From Chionis minor (Eukaryota; Chordata; Aves; Charadriiformes; Chionididae), in contig VZSF01007815.1 of NCBI GenBank assembly GCA_013398295.1, positions 36,376 through 100,375 on the forward strand: a stretch of 64,000 bases of DNA. Direction: 5' to 3'. Shown here piece by piece: positions 10,981-21,945 of the stretch. A program made the position numbers and the translations under genes. Below the pieces are notes generated by a model. The model ran no database searches, was not told the DNA's origin, and saw only the letters and a program-made list of their open reading frames with translations. Position 1 is the stretch's first letter. Every line of letters begins with the position of its first letter.

Positions 10981-11400
10981 CCTGGACCCACTGAACACGC
11001 GAGCCTGCCCGCCAATGTTTGATTTGCTAGATGGGAGTCAGCCCATGCAATGACATCGGGGTGTTGTTGTACAGCCAGGGCCCTCCCCGCAGACGCCTGC
11101 CAACAGCGCGGGGGCCACCGGCAGCAATTAGCCACCACTCTGAGACCTACCACGGATTGCAAAATCCTCTTGGATTCAGGACGAGGCCAGGTCGAAGCAC
11201 CAGGGACGCGCTGCGAGGAGCGGGGGACCTCCAGGAGATCACGACTCCATCGCGTTGCCCCTGCCGGAGCGGCTGGCACGCGGCGGGGGACAACCAGGAG
11301 CCCTTCGACAGCTCTTCTCGTGAGCGCAGCACCGCAGGGTAACCGCGGGCACGACCCTATCCAACGCACTTCTGCACGGCTTGGATCAGCCCCAACTACA
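10981..11400. promoter_or_regulatory. CpG-island-like patch
   Basis: I count about 33 CpG dinucleotides in these 420 bases, with GC content well above the neighbouring sequence. Observed/expected CpG is near 0.8-0.9 by hand estimate, which is unusual in an AT-rich, CpG-poor vertebrate background. The densest part is 11161-11380, with clusters such as GGGACGCGCTGCGAGGAGCG. No TATA box or obvious first exon was recognised. The long frames crossing it (for example minus 10977-11369) are what GC-rich, stop-poor DNA gives by chance. It could be an orphan CpG island, a lncRNA promoter, or an unmethylated distal element. It sits about 550 bp from the CR1 end but is not CR1 sequence. Confidence 0.55.
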
Positions 11401-11729
11401 TGACAAGCACATATGCTGCTGCTGGAAATTTTATGTGGAAAAAAACTAGCCTAGATTGTAGTTTATAGTTCTTTTCAGCAGGACTGCATGAAGCTAATGA
11501 CACAGAAAGCCATTTGGGTTAAATTGTGAAACTGAAAGATGCAGCACCTGCTTTTCTGCTTCACGTGTTACTAAAAATACTTCTTCCTTTCTAAAATGCA
11601 ACACAAATGACAATACAAAAGAAAACTCTACAATGACATTGGTGACATTATTAAGGGTTTTTTTAATCAGTGACCCTGTGCACAGAAAGATGAAAAAAAG
11701 ATAACAGAAACAGAAGACATCATTATGCT
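11401..11729. other. Unique AT-rich DNA
   Basis: Nothing recognised between the CpG-rich patch and the old CR1/L3 fragment. Confidence 0.55.
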
Positions 11730-11935
11730 ATTGCTTAATCCCTTGGTGCATCCATATCTGAGGTAATTCATTGCCCTCCTGGTCTCTCCAGGTAAAAAAG
11801 GGGATAGTGATGCATTTTAGACAAGAGAGATGAGAATGATCCAAAGTATGGAAGAGCTTCATATGAGGAGAAACTAAATAACATCTATTTATCCTGAAAA
11901 AAGAGACTCCTGAGGGGAGAAACATGGCAAAAAGT
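11730..11935 (+). mobile_element. Ancient CR1/L3-like LINE fragment
   Basis: This fragment has plus-strand orientation. It corresponds to the RT C-terminal region ('gagaagggcaac...atgattaggggtatggaacag...ccatatgaggagag' in better-preserved copies). Here it reads GAGATGAGAATGATCCAAAG, then TATGGAAGAGCTTCATATGA and GGAGAAACTAAATAAC, and ends with GAGACTCCTGAGGGGAGAAA. The block GCATCCATATCTGAGGTA upstream fits the HPYLEYC-like region. It is decayed and non-coding. It lies just downstream of a CpG-rich patch and is independent of the young CR1 at 9-10.4 kb (opposite strand, much more diverged). Confidence 0.65.
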
Positions 11936-12499
11936 TGTGGAGGAAGCGAATCAAGATGCGAAATACTTCAACAGACAGACGAGAGAGAGGGCTTCAGAAA
12001 CAAAAAGAAGTGCCGAATTTAACTGAAATCTGACATTTCAGGGGAAGGTGTGGAAGCCAGGTGAGGTTCACCTGGTTCAAACCAGGTTCAAACAAGGGGT
12101 TATGCTGACCACCTCTGGGACAGCAGCCCTGGTGTCTCCAGAGACCACGCAGTGCAAAGGCCACCCAGCTTGGTTGCAGGCTGTTGTCCCACCCTTGCTG
12201 GGGCAGAGCCTGCAGTCAGCCGTGTCCTCGTCCCCAACCCATGTCACCTCAGGCAATGGGTACAGGTGGGCACGTAGATTCCCACCTCACTGGGCACAGG
12301 GGACCCCAGGGCAGCTCTCTTTAGGAGCTGTCGCCGGGACCTCTGAGGAGCCTTCTCGTCACGGGTGCAGCTCACACGATTCAAATACTGCATTTATTCT
12401 TAAACATTTCCCCCCTCCACTCTTCAAAATCAAACAAAAAGCCCTGACTCAAGCAAATTTTTTACCAGTGAAAAGGGAGCATTGCCAGAGTGTATGAAC
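11936..12499. other. GC-rich unique DNA
   Basis: Holds the paired E-box inverted repeats at 12057-12087. The 149-codon plus frame at 12048-12497 has no family resemblance and biased Pro/Ser/Thr content, and is likely accidental. Confidence 0.5.
12057..12087. promoter_or_regulatory. Paired E-boxes in overlapping inverted repeats
   Basis: CCAGGTGA (12057-12064) and TCACCTGG (12068-12075) are perfect inverted repeats three bases apart. ACCTGGTT (12070-12077) pairs equally well with AACCAGGT (12080-12087), so the middle arm can form either of two hairpins. The arms carry CAGGTG and CACCTG, the bipartite E-box arrangement preferred by ZEB and SNAI zinc-finger repressors. It is not a tRNA: the GGTTCAAAC word resembles a B box but no cloverleaf can be drawn. 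Confidence 0.35.
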
Positions 12500-12960
12500 C
12501 CCTGTAGAGATTTTACTTTTGCTATTGATTTTATGCGTGAGATGTTTAGCTCCTCTGATAATATCTGACAGTATAAGAAGCCAGAGAGAGAATAGAAAGG
12601 TTAATACAGTAACAATGTCACTAGGATAACTGGTAAAATTTTGGGAAATTGCGGTTTTAAATCTGACTGAAATACCTCATTGTTTATCAAGCTGAGAAGT
12701 GTTTTGACAAAAAAAATCATCCTCCCATTGAGGAGTTTTAATTTTTTTATCGCTATTTTTGTGAGAAGGACGTGCAAGGTAAAATGGGATATATTAGAGA
12801 GCTGTAAATGCTTCAGAAAAGGAAAAACATAAATGGCAGAAACCTAGGTGATGAACAGAGGCATACACAGTGATGGTACGTTCATTTCCTACCTTACTAA
12901 CAGCTTGCTATGCAACTTATATCGCCTTGGTACTACAGCAGTTTCTCGAGAGTTAAAAAC
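12500..12960. promoter_or_regulatory. Enhancer-like AT-rich block (possible conserved element)
   Basis: Unique AT-rich sequence with CTATTGATTTTATGCGTG, GTAACAATGTC (SOX-like ACAATG), CATTGTTTATC (SOX/FOX-like) and TTTTATCGCTATTTTTG. No frame or transposon was recognised. Confidence 0.2.
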
Positions 12961-14579
12961 CCTAATTGAAAACATAGTTTTTGAATAAAGAGGTCTCCGA
13001 ATAACAGCACTGCTCCTCTGGGACAGCCCAGACCAGACGGCATGGGGACGAGGGACAACGTGTCCTCAGCTCCTCTGGAGCCTCAGAAGACATGCAGCCA
13101 GACCTGCTCTTTCAACAAAAAGCTGCTCTACCAAGCAAGGCTGCTCTCTGAAGACATCCACCCACCCAAAACAAAACCTAGAGCCAAATGTTTTCTAGAA
13201 GAACGTTCTTTTCAAAGGCAAAGTGCTTTTAAAAATAAATAGAAGTTCAGCTGAAAGGCTGGCTGCAGTTTGGGTGCTCCCTGGGCTTGGTTACCCGCTG
13301 GGGGTAACAATTTGGATCTTTTGGGGCTGAGGAGGGACTCAAATTCGAGTCAGTCACTTCCAGGGCAAGTGCTGTCATATCAAGGGTCTTCAATATAAAG
13401 CATAAGCTAATGCATTTTAAAAGTGTAGGTCTGGACAGCTGAGCTATGGAGGATGGGCAGAAGTTGGAGCATGATCCCACCCTTCGTGGTTCCAGCTGGT
13501 TAATGCCAGGACCTCCAGAGGGGCAAGATTTTAGGGCTGATTTTAGATTTTAGACACATGCACCAGAGAGCTTGGGCCTCACACTGGGCTTCACACCGGT
13601 GGCCTGGCCCTGAAAAACAAGGAGGTGCCACGTCTGACCTGTGCTGGACCGCCTCTGCACCGAATCTGTCCAGAGACATGCTGAGATTTGGGCATTTGAG
13701 TTCTGTGTCAGAAATATTTATTCATTAAAAAATTAGTGCTTCCCATACAATTACTTGAGGATTGGGTGTCAAGAGACTAAAACATCTTTCATTTCGGTTC
13801 ATTTAGTCCAGCAATTCTCCCCACTGTATCTGTAAGTGTAACTGTAACCCACTCTGCTGTCAGGGAATGTACTAGAGCTACCGCAGAGTTAGAGAACCAA
13901 AAAATATACATTTGAAGTGACAGCAAGAAAAAAGTGAATGGGGGTGAAATATAATTAGCTGAGGCAGGGACAAGTAGGTAAGTCTCCACAGTCATAATTT
14001 ATGTGGGATATTGTTATAGTTATTACCATGCAATTTAACAGGAATACACCAGAGCAATTTTCGTATCTTAAAACATGCAGATGCACTCACATATATATGA
14101 GAAAAGTCTCAGAACTCAAATCATCCAAAATAATCAAGAAAGTTATTATCATAAACAGCACAATTAACACAGGGATCGCAAGGGATGAGTCTCCATTTCT
14201 GATAATCTTAAGAGAAAATGAAAGCATTATTAAAACTTTAGTGTAGAAATGGTAGCTACATTCGCATCTCTGTGCACGTCACCAGCACTCTGAAGTCTCT
14301 GTCAGTCCCTCCTCTAGTGTTTCTTTGCCAGTTCCTGAACCAACAAAATGTGTAGATTTGAGATCTCCTGAACCACCAGAGGATACACACGGTACTGAAA
14401 AATATTCGGACTGATCTCGCCAGTATAAATTTCTTTTTTTAAAAACTAAATAAGAGCAGTCTTCAATTACTAAAAAGGAGGAGGAGATGCTTGAAATGCG
14501 GGTACAAGCATCTGAAGATTTAAAGTTACAAAAAGAAAAATGATATTTTATGAAGGTCTGTGCTACCATCCACAATTTA
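12961..14579. other. Unique non-coding DNA
   Basis: No domain-bearing frame, transposon or RNA gene recognised. Confidence 0.55.
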
Positions 14580-14900
14580 CCGGCTTTTTTCTAATGTTGC
14601 TGTCAATACAGTATTGCTCTCATTAGCTGTATAAATTACTTCTACCACTAATATGAAACACAGTGCTACAATTTCAACAAAAGGAGGCATTCATTATTTT
14701 AATTCACACTTAAATTGCAGATTATCCACTGTCTATTAGATATCAACAATATCCAAACCTAACTTGTTCCAATCATATGCTAAAATACAATAACCATCAA
14801 CTCTTGAGAATCCTCTGAAAAAATCTGTCACTCCCACACTGATCAAGTTTCTAATTCCCTCAGAAGTTTTTTTCTCTTCTGTCCTTGTACTAACGTGTGC
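14580..14900. promoter_or_regulatory. Enhancer-like AT-rich block upstream of the candidate exon
   Basis: Contains CTCATTAGCTGTATAAATTA, CATTCATTATTTTAATTC and ATTAGATATCAAC. It is unique and repeat-free, immediately left of the exon candidate at 14992. If that exon is real, this is intron. Confidence 0.2.
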
Positions 14901-14991
14901 ACATTGTGCTTTCAACTTAATAGGCAGTCAACACTTGACTGCTCATAGTTGCCTACTTAAGGTGAATAGCTTGTGTATATACATGTTTCAG

Positions 14992-15153
14992 TCTAGTAGA
15001 GAAGATTTAGAAAGGTTTGCTCTTGTCTTGGGGCATGAGGACGGGCTGGAAGAGCTCCTGAGGTTTACCGTTGCCTTTAAAGATCTGTTCCTCAAGTTTA
15101 AAAATATTGCCCCAGATTTGGAAAGGGAGCACTTACTTAAGAAGAAGGGATGA
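14992..15153 (+). CDS. Candidate terminal coding exon, unknown protein
   Basis: This is the most protein-like short segment in the window. After a usable acceptor (TATATACATGTTTCAG ending at 14991) the frame opens in phase 0 and runs 53 codons to a TGA at 15151-15153. The composition is that of a charged amphipathic helical tail: it opens SSREDLERFALVLGHEDG, continues LEELLRFTVAFKDLFLKFKN, and closes with REHLLKKKG. Codon choice is coding-like (GAG, CTG, AAG, GAC) against an AT-rich background. The antisense frame is also open here. A possible polyadenylation signal AATAAA lies at 15662-15667. I do not recognise the protein, saw no signal peptide or membrane segment, and cannot see the preceding exon. 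A chance ORF or an old retrogene piece is possible. A real last exon would imply a plus-strand gene with long introns entering from the left. Confidence 0.35.
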   Translation, partial: SSREDLERFALVLGHEDGLEELLRFTVAFKDLFLKFKNIAPDLEREHLLKKKG

Positions 15154-15839
15154 AGAACTGCAGCTGTCAGTGCCATTTCTGGCATTTCTGGATCACAAAA
15201 TTGTTCTCTGGCCATGCACTCAAATAACAACAGAATGAATCTCCAGATAATGCAATTTAGTGGTTTTTATCTTTTTCATTCTGAGTCTGGTGGTGAGTTG
15301 GGACCTTCTCTGACACAACCCAGTCAGCCCCATTACACCGAGTCTGCCTTCCCAGCAAATGACTCTGTAGTTAACTCAAGAGCCACGTAAAACTCTTACA
15401 AATTAAGGTTTATGCATGTTTGTTTAGACCAGTATTTTATACGCATCAGATAAAGAAAGCCCATTATGTTATTCCAGAGTTTGTTTATTTTTTTCCATAT
15501 TTCTTTCTAATACTGTGCCAGTCCATGTCTGTAAAAGTCTCCTTCCCTCTGTTTGCTGAATCATGCCTGGAATCCATATTAGAAGTCAAGTGTAAAAAAA
15601 AAAAAGGAGGGGAAGCTGTGCTACAGGCAGCTGTTTTTGTCAATGCCCTTTCGCTCCCTGAAATAAAAGCCATACAAAACCTTAAAATCTCGCTAGGCCT
15701 CTGCTCCTTACTGTCAGCATTACCCCCCTTCAGATCTGTAAAAGGGCAAATCTTTTCCTAGCAACGGCATTAACCCATTCACAAGGTTTTGAAAACAGCC
15801 TTTCTGTCTTGCCCATAGCTGACAACACGTAGTACTGTT
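15154..15839. other. Possible 3' UTR or unique non-coding DNA
   Basis: If the candidate exon at 14992-15153 is genuine, this stretch would be its 3' untranslated region, with a canonical AATAAA at 15662-15667. It also contains an A-rich run at about 15594-15605. Otherwise I see nothing: the 15420-15761 open frame has no recognisable domain. Confidence 0.3.
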
Positions 15840-16127
15840 CCAACATGCCTGTGGTTTAGCGTGTTATAGTTTCTCTTTAGCATCAGGAACGATTTCATAG
15901 TAACTTCAAAAAGAGCAGAGAAACAGCAAAGCTTGACACTTGCCAGAGCATTTGTTCTGCTCTAATCAAGGCACCAAATAACAGAGCAAAGGAAGAGCTA
16001 TTCATAGCACTTCAGAGGCAAATGTCACAAATACACCGCTGCGGCAAAAAATTTTATAATCCAGTATTAATTTGTATATGAGGGAATATTCTGATACAAT
16101 CTCAAGTCAATAATTAGGCTGCTAGTT

Positions 16128-16144
16128 GACAAGACACTCTTGTC
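16128..16144. repeat. Short hairpin (7-bp arms)
   Basis: GACAAGA and TCTTGTC flank CAC as a perfect inverted repeat, within the same enhancer-like block as the C/EBP palindrome. Confidence 0.6.
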
Positions 16145-16174
16145 TTGATAAGAGTCATGATCATACTCCTTAAT

Positions 16175-16186
16175 CATTGCGCAATG
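16175..16186. promoter_or_regulatory. Perfect C/EBP-type palindrome
   Basis: CATTGCGCAATG is a perfect 12-bp palindrome containing ATTGCGCAAT, the optimal C/EBP homodimer half-site pair. It also retains a CpG in an AT-rich, CpG-depleted neighbourhood. It lies at the right end of an enhancer-like AT-rich block (15840-16210). Binding is inferred from motif identity only. Confidence 0.4.
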
Positions 16187-17125
16187 CTCCTCAAATAGGA
16201 AGAGAGACAGATATGCGTAACCCCATAAGAAAGATCTACAGTTCATTTCATAGATATAAAAACAGATACGGAAATAGACATATTTTGTAGCAGCACCTAA
16301 AATGTTTTATGCATGTATTTTTCTAGCTTCTGGACCAAATCAAACTTTATTCCTTTTTCACAGACCACCAACTCAATAATCAGCATGAGGCACCAACACA
16401 TTTCTCTGCATCTCCTAACAGACTCTTGGCTAGGGAGCTGGAGCCAAGGTCTAGCAGCGCTATTTGCCTCTCTTATTAGCAATGCACAAAGCATATTTTC
16501 AGATAATTGGGTTTCAGGAGCCACATGATCCTGTCTCTGGTTGAACTGAACTAACTTCATCACACTCACTGATGAAGAACGGAGGCTGTATATCACCTGC
16601 TGAAGGCCTGACCAGGCGCTCGCCAGTGCTGGCAAGCAATGAAGCCGATTCCTAACAGCAGCTCTTTGGACTTTTTTTTTACGTTGCTGTAGTTTCCAAA
16701 CTGTGGTTGACTTGAGGTCCTAATAAATAATCCTCATACGCTCCAGGAAAATACTAAACAGCAACATATGTGAACCTGTCAATGTCATACGACATGGACC
16801 TCAATTGAAACCCTTTGTGTCTCTGCCCTGTCACCTTGTGTCCCAGGCTCCATACGAGGGTGGGGAGTTTGCAAGACATAGCAACGGCTGACAGTGGTTT
16901 ATTGGTGTAAAGTGCTTGGGAGTCTTGGGGTTACTGAGTTATGCATCCTTAACGATGTCAAGAATGGCCTGTTGGAATCCTACCTACCTTTGGGGAAGGA
17001 CCTACACAAAAAACATGGACCATAACAACTATAGAGTGGTTGAGGCTCAGCTCCAAATCTAAACTTTGTGATGGGTCCCTCCCTGCAGAGACAACACATA
17101 ACCTTGTTATGCTTGCTGGGGAAAG

Positions 17126-17140
17126 AAAAAAAAAAAAAAA
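17126..17140 (+). repeat. Poly-A tract (A15)
   Basis: A simple homopolymer of 15 A residues with no recognisable retroelement body upstream. Confidence 0.85.
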
Positions 17141-20100
17141 GAATTAGGGTTATAAAAGTCAAACAATGCATTCTTTTTTTTGTATACATGAAAAAATGTG
17201 GTATCTGTGCATTCAAATGACAGGCAATTCTAAAAGGGAGTGGACGTCATTTAAAACACATAACTCTAGACCAGCTGGTACTCTGAATGTTTTATCATGA
17301 TACTACTAATATTTAGTGAGCTACTAACACACCTGGAATCCATTGACATTTCTCATTCAAGACAAGGGTGAAACCTAAAAGTGCATATTTGATGATATGT
17401 CAATGCTGAAACGAAATGAGGAATAGAAACCTATGTGATTTTTGCAGTATGTCCTACCAACTAAGAGTTAGACATTTTATAGAAACTGTTTACAAGAGTT
17501 CTCCATTTAGAAAATATCAAAGAAAGTCTCCAAACAGCTGACCACAGCTCCAGAAGTGTTGGGTTTTTTTTTTTCCCAAAAGGAAGAAATAGGCAGAATC
17601 TCTTGTAATTTGCCCCTCAACCTATGATCTTGCCAGAAAATGATGTGGATTTGGAGAGGGGAGACTAGACAAGCACTTGAAAGAGATCTACTGAGGGCAC
17701 TTAAACAGCCAAATTGCATTAGACTCAGGCAAGCTCTTGAATCAAAACCAGTTTGAGACTAGGAGAGCAATATCATATGGACATATCATAAATGCATGCC
17801 TCCTTCTTACTCTACCCTAAGTACTTTCTATGGCCACCGCTGGAGATAGGATGCTGAGATGTGTCTTCCTTTGAGCCCTTATGGTTATTCTTATGTTCCA
17901 GTGAAGTCACAGTAAAAGTGCTGTTCAGAGAAAAGCCATGTTGGTTTCATGTTGGCATGAAGCATTTGCTTAGCTGTCCATCTATTTTTTTGGATATTTT
18001 CTAGTCTTGAGTGCTTCAGTTACCTCTCAAATCTATATCTACAAAATAATTAATTCCTAGCAATACATGAATTCTGCTGAATTCTAAATGGATTACATCT
18101 CAGATGCTTAAGACAACATCAAGGTGAGACAAATTCCCTTATACTTCTGTGATACATCTGAGAAAGTGGTGACACATCCAGAGCAATTTCTCTGTCTTGC
18201 GGTTCTTTCCACATACACATCACCATCCCTTATTTTTTTATTACTTGTTATGTTTTTGTGTGTTGCCTTTACTTATCACTACAGTGAAGTTACATAAGAT
18301 GATTAATGATCTCTGACTGTGTAATGACTTCATCTGATTTGTGAAAAAATAATTAGAGAAGAAAGAAACCGCCCTTGGAAAAAACCGTGAGACCAGATAG
18401 AAAGGTATGTCTTGGGCGTGGGAATGGTTATACAGTAGTTTTGGGGAAACAATAATTTGATGATTTTGCTCTCCTCCTCTGCTTGCTCACTGATGATCTC
18501 AGTGACCAGTGTCTCTTCTTAATTATCAGAAAAGTTTAAGAGAGAAATTCATTAGGGAGCTTCGCCCTTCTTGGCCTATAGATTTATCTGAGTCAAGCTT
18601 CTCCAAAGCTTTTGTCCAGCCAGGGAAGTCCTTCCCCATAACTTTAGTATTTATCAGAGGGTTGGTTCAGTTTCAGAGGACAAATCATCAGGATGGCATC
18701 TCCACACCCAGGTGGGAGTGAATACAAACCAACCTCTGCCAAAATAATAACAATAATCAAGAGAGATGTGTTGACTAGTATTTATGCTCAGCCACTTCCT
18801 CCACTAATAAAGCAGGAAATGAAGGGGAGAGTTTCAGAAAACAAAAGCAACGAAATGCCATCTATTAGCACTTATTACTGTCACCTTGAATCTATACTTC
18901 ACTGGTATAGATTTAGGACTATACATCTTGTGACAGACCTCAAAGTCCTTTTGCCTTTTTCCATAGGATTTGGAACAGCAGTAGGAAGCGCGTGAGGCTG
19001 GGCCACTCTCACTGTACAAAAAGCTGTATAGAGACCTGAACTTAAACATAAGGAATTACTTGACTCAACATATTGTGTGAACCTGAAATAAGACTGACAT
19101 TTCAGAGAAGTTCTAACTTTATTCACTTGAAAAGTTTCCCTCTTAAAAATATTTCCAATAAATGCCCAACGGCACTAGAAATCTCAAAAAGGCACCTGTT
19201 CCTGCAGGTTTTCCCACTACCTCTCAAGGTCAAAAGCTTATGACTCTATTTCAGTTGCACATATTAGCATGGCAGGGGAGATAATTGGTGCCGATCACCA
19301 AAACTGCATTGGTTTACGTAACACTGAGCAATTTATCACATCCAGCATGAATTAATGGATCATCTTCCTGCATGGATACAACAATCATTTCCACCTAACT
19401 TTTTGATTAAAATCCTCTAAACACTCAGTCTTAAAACTTTCCCAGGACTCTTACTCCTCTCTAGTTAAAACACCCTGGCTTTTCCAGGACACAGCTTTAC
19501 GTTTCAGTTGGTCTGAGAAGCCAGTGACCAGGGTAGGGTGCAATACAAATAATTTCCTCCAGCACCAATGTGATCTTAGAGGCTTTCAGCTGGAGATGGT
19601 GTAGAGCTGGAACCAGTTCTATACAGTTCTGAACAGTGCCAAGCTAAGTTTTGACACGTCATAAAATATTCATGCCTAACCAGAGAACTTGTGTAGCAGA
19701 CGAAACAGGATTAGAATAAAAAGACCCAGTCAGTATGGTATGACTATACATATAAAGATTCTCAATCACTCTTGCGTTTCACTATCGAATCTTAATTTTC
19801 CAACCATGTCATATTGGTTCTATTTAAAAAACAATCTCCCCCCCCCAAAAAAAAAGGCACAAAAAGAGTTAGGAGTTATACTTTTGGTCTCGTTCCACTC
19901 TCCAGCAAACCAGGGTGTGAAGAAGTTTGATTCCTTTCAGTCTTAGAAGCACTTGCTAGCTCACAATCCAAATTACTTACACTGGCTCATTTAAATAGAA
20001 GTGATAAGAATTTTAAGTTTTGGGGGAAAAAGATCCCAGCATTGCCAAGTCTGAGTTTTCTCTGTTTACCTTCCCAAAGGTTCTCTAGATTCTCCCAGCA

Positions 20101-21930
20101 TTAAAATCCACACACATACATTTGTGACATCAAGAAAAACGTGGGATTTCAGAAGCTTCTCATCATTTGTTGGTAGAGAGAACCAGTTGGGACACAAATC
20201 TAGTATCGATTAACCGTTATCTTAACATACTATTTATATTTCAAATGTCTACTTACTTAGGTGGCTAGCTGTGGTAGAGATCACGGGGAGATTATCTATT
20301 TATTTATTTTGTACGAAGAAAACATGCTTTCAAATCTTATTTACTTCTGAAAAATGAATGGGACTGGGTAACCAGTGCCAGGGATGAGTAATCAGTGCCA
20401 GGTTAGTCATGCTTCACTGCCTTGCAAGGGATGGGAAGCTTACCGACATAGCAGCTCATCAGCCCAGACTTACCCTCTGCCTGGCTCAGTGTCTGGTCAC
20501 TGTAGGTTCCCACTGTGCTGCTTTCCGCCACCTCAGATGGCCGTGCCAGTCAAGTGGATATCAACTATTTCTGGCTTTTTGAGGTAGATGTCTCCTCGCT
20601 CATCTTATACAGGTGCTTCTGTTACGCCTGTGACACAAGCCGTAATTCAGACTGGCAAATGTTATTCAGTTCCATCAGGCGTACGGATGAGTTCTCACAG
20701 CGATGGCTTAGGTAAATTTCCTAACTGTATGTTTTTTTCTTGATGGGGAATTGTTGGCCAAGAGCTCATGAGCGAGCAGTGCACTCTTTCCAGGAGAAAA
20801 GGAGGTCTCTTCATTGCCCATGTAGAAATTCAGATGTTAGAGGGGTGTTCGAATAAGGTCTGGCAATGCAGACACAATTAGCGGACGTTGCACCTGGCAG
20901 ACCTGCAGCAGATATTAATGTTGCTTAGAAAAAAAGGGTCATGAACAGAGATGTCAGACTCTGAGACTCCTAAGGAAATTACGCTGTCAGCAAAAGGCCA
21001 GGCAGACCCCCGAGACGGGAGAACGCACCAGGAGGTTCCTTTTGCTGGGAATGCAGAGTTTTCCCTGTGGGGAGTGGGGGTTGGCAGCTGCACACCTGCC
21101 TCCTCTGCAGCTTCCCAAGTGCCTCCCCAGATGGGAGCGTTTGCTGGAGATGGCCTACGCTGCTCTGAGCAGTTTCCTGAGCCCTGTGGCTGCTGTCAGG
21201 GGAAGGAACAGTATGTGAAACATGGCATCGTTTCATTTCACTAAAAGGAAGCAGAGAACACAATGGATAAAACAATGTTCACAGTCCCCATGTGTGGCTC
21301 AATACTGGTGCTTAAAAGTGTTGTTTGAATACAGTGGACCAGCAATAAGCACACAGAGAGGAGTTTTTAAATGCTTCTAAATTGCACTGCAACGAATTCC
21401 CCGCATTTCCTCCCAGTTTTGACAGCCTCCATCACCACGACACATAAGGAATTGATGTAGTGCCTTGCTCCACATACCTTCTTGTTCTCGAAGCAGGCGG
21501 GCTGCTCTGCACTTGAGTGTTCTCCTTTCACTTGGACACCAAAGGGCTTGCATTAAAAAGCAAAAGAGCTTTGTTGAAACTTCACCTGTGAAAAGCCACA
21601 AGATGGGACAGAAGCCCCAGAGACACCAGCTTTGCCATGCCCGATTTCTTGTAGACCTATCTGGCCCCAGTAAATGCCCTCACACACCCATAGCCTCCGC
21701 CTGCAGTGCTTGGTGAGAGCGAGGGACCTCAGAGGGGGATCTGGTCCCCCAGCACCCCTGCACCGCCCTGCAGCCAGGGTGCTGCACAACCTGCTGCTTG
21801 GAGGTAATCCTGGGGAATGGGTGTCCTCTCCTGCCTGCCCCTCTCACTGGCCAGCTGCCCTGTTTGGGCAGGCAATGCCTGTCTGCGTTCCGGGAAACTT
21901 CTCCTTCAAATAAGAACTTTCAGGCTTTTC

Positions 21931-21945
21931 TTTTTTTTTTTTTTT
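21931..21945 (+). repeat. Poly-T tract (T15)
   Basis: A simple homopolymer of 15 T residues. No SINE or processed pseudogene was recognised beside it. Confidence 0.85.

Larger units (their letters stand above)
15840..16210. promoter_or_regulatory. Enhancer-like block with C/EBP palindrome
   Basis: This block has dense candidate sites: TCAATAATTAGG (homeodomain), CCAGTATTAATTTG, the GACAAGA/TCTTGTC hairpin, TCATGATCA and the C/EBP palindrome at 16175-16186. It has no coding frame or repeat. It is among the better enhancer candidates in the window on sequence texture. Confidence 0.28.

Noticed and set aside
10977..11403. Long open frames on both strands (103-130 aa) as a gene
   Set aside because: Both strands and several frames are open at once because the DNA is CpG-rich and stop-poor. 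No protein family is recognisable.
12070..12082. GGTTCAAAC resembling a tRNA B box
   Set aside because: No A box at the right distance and no cloverleaf. The word is part of the inverted repeats.
12048..12497. 149-aa plus-strand ORF as a gene
   Set aside because: Low-information Pro/Ser/Thr-rich translation of GC-rich DNA with hairpins at its start. No recognisable family.
17925..18180. Possible antisense CR1/L3 fragment (AAAGCCATGTTGG block)
   Set aside because: Only one short block matches and the rest does not follow the element order, so it is too weak to list.
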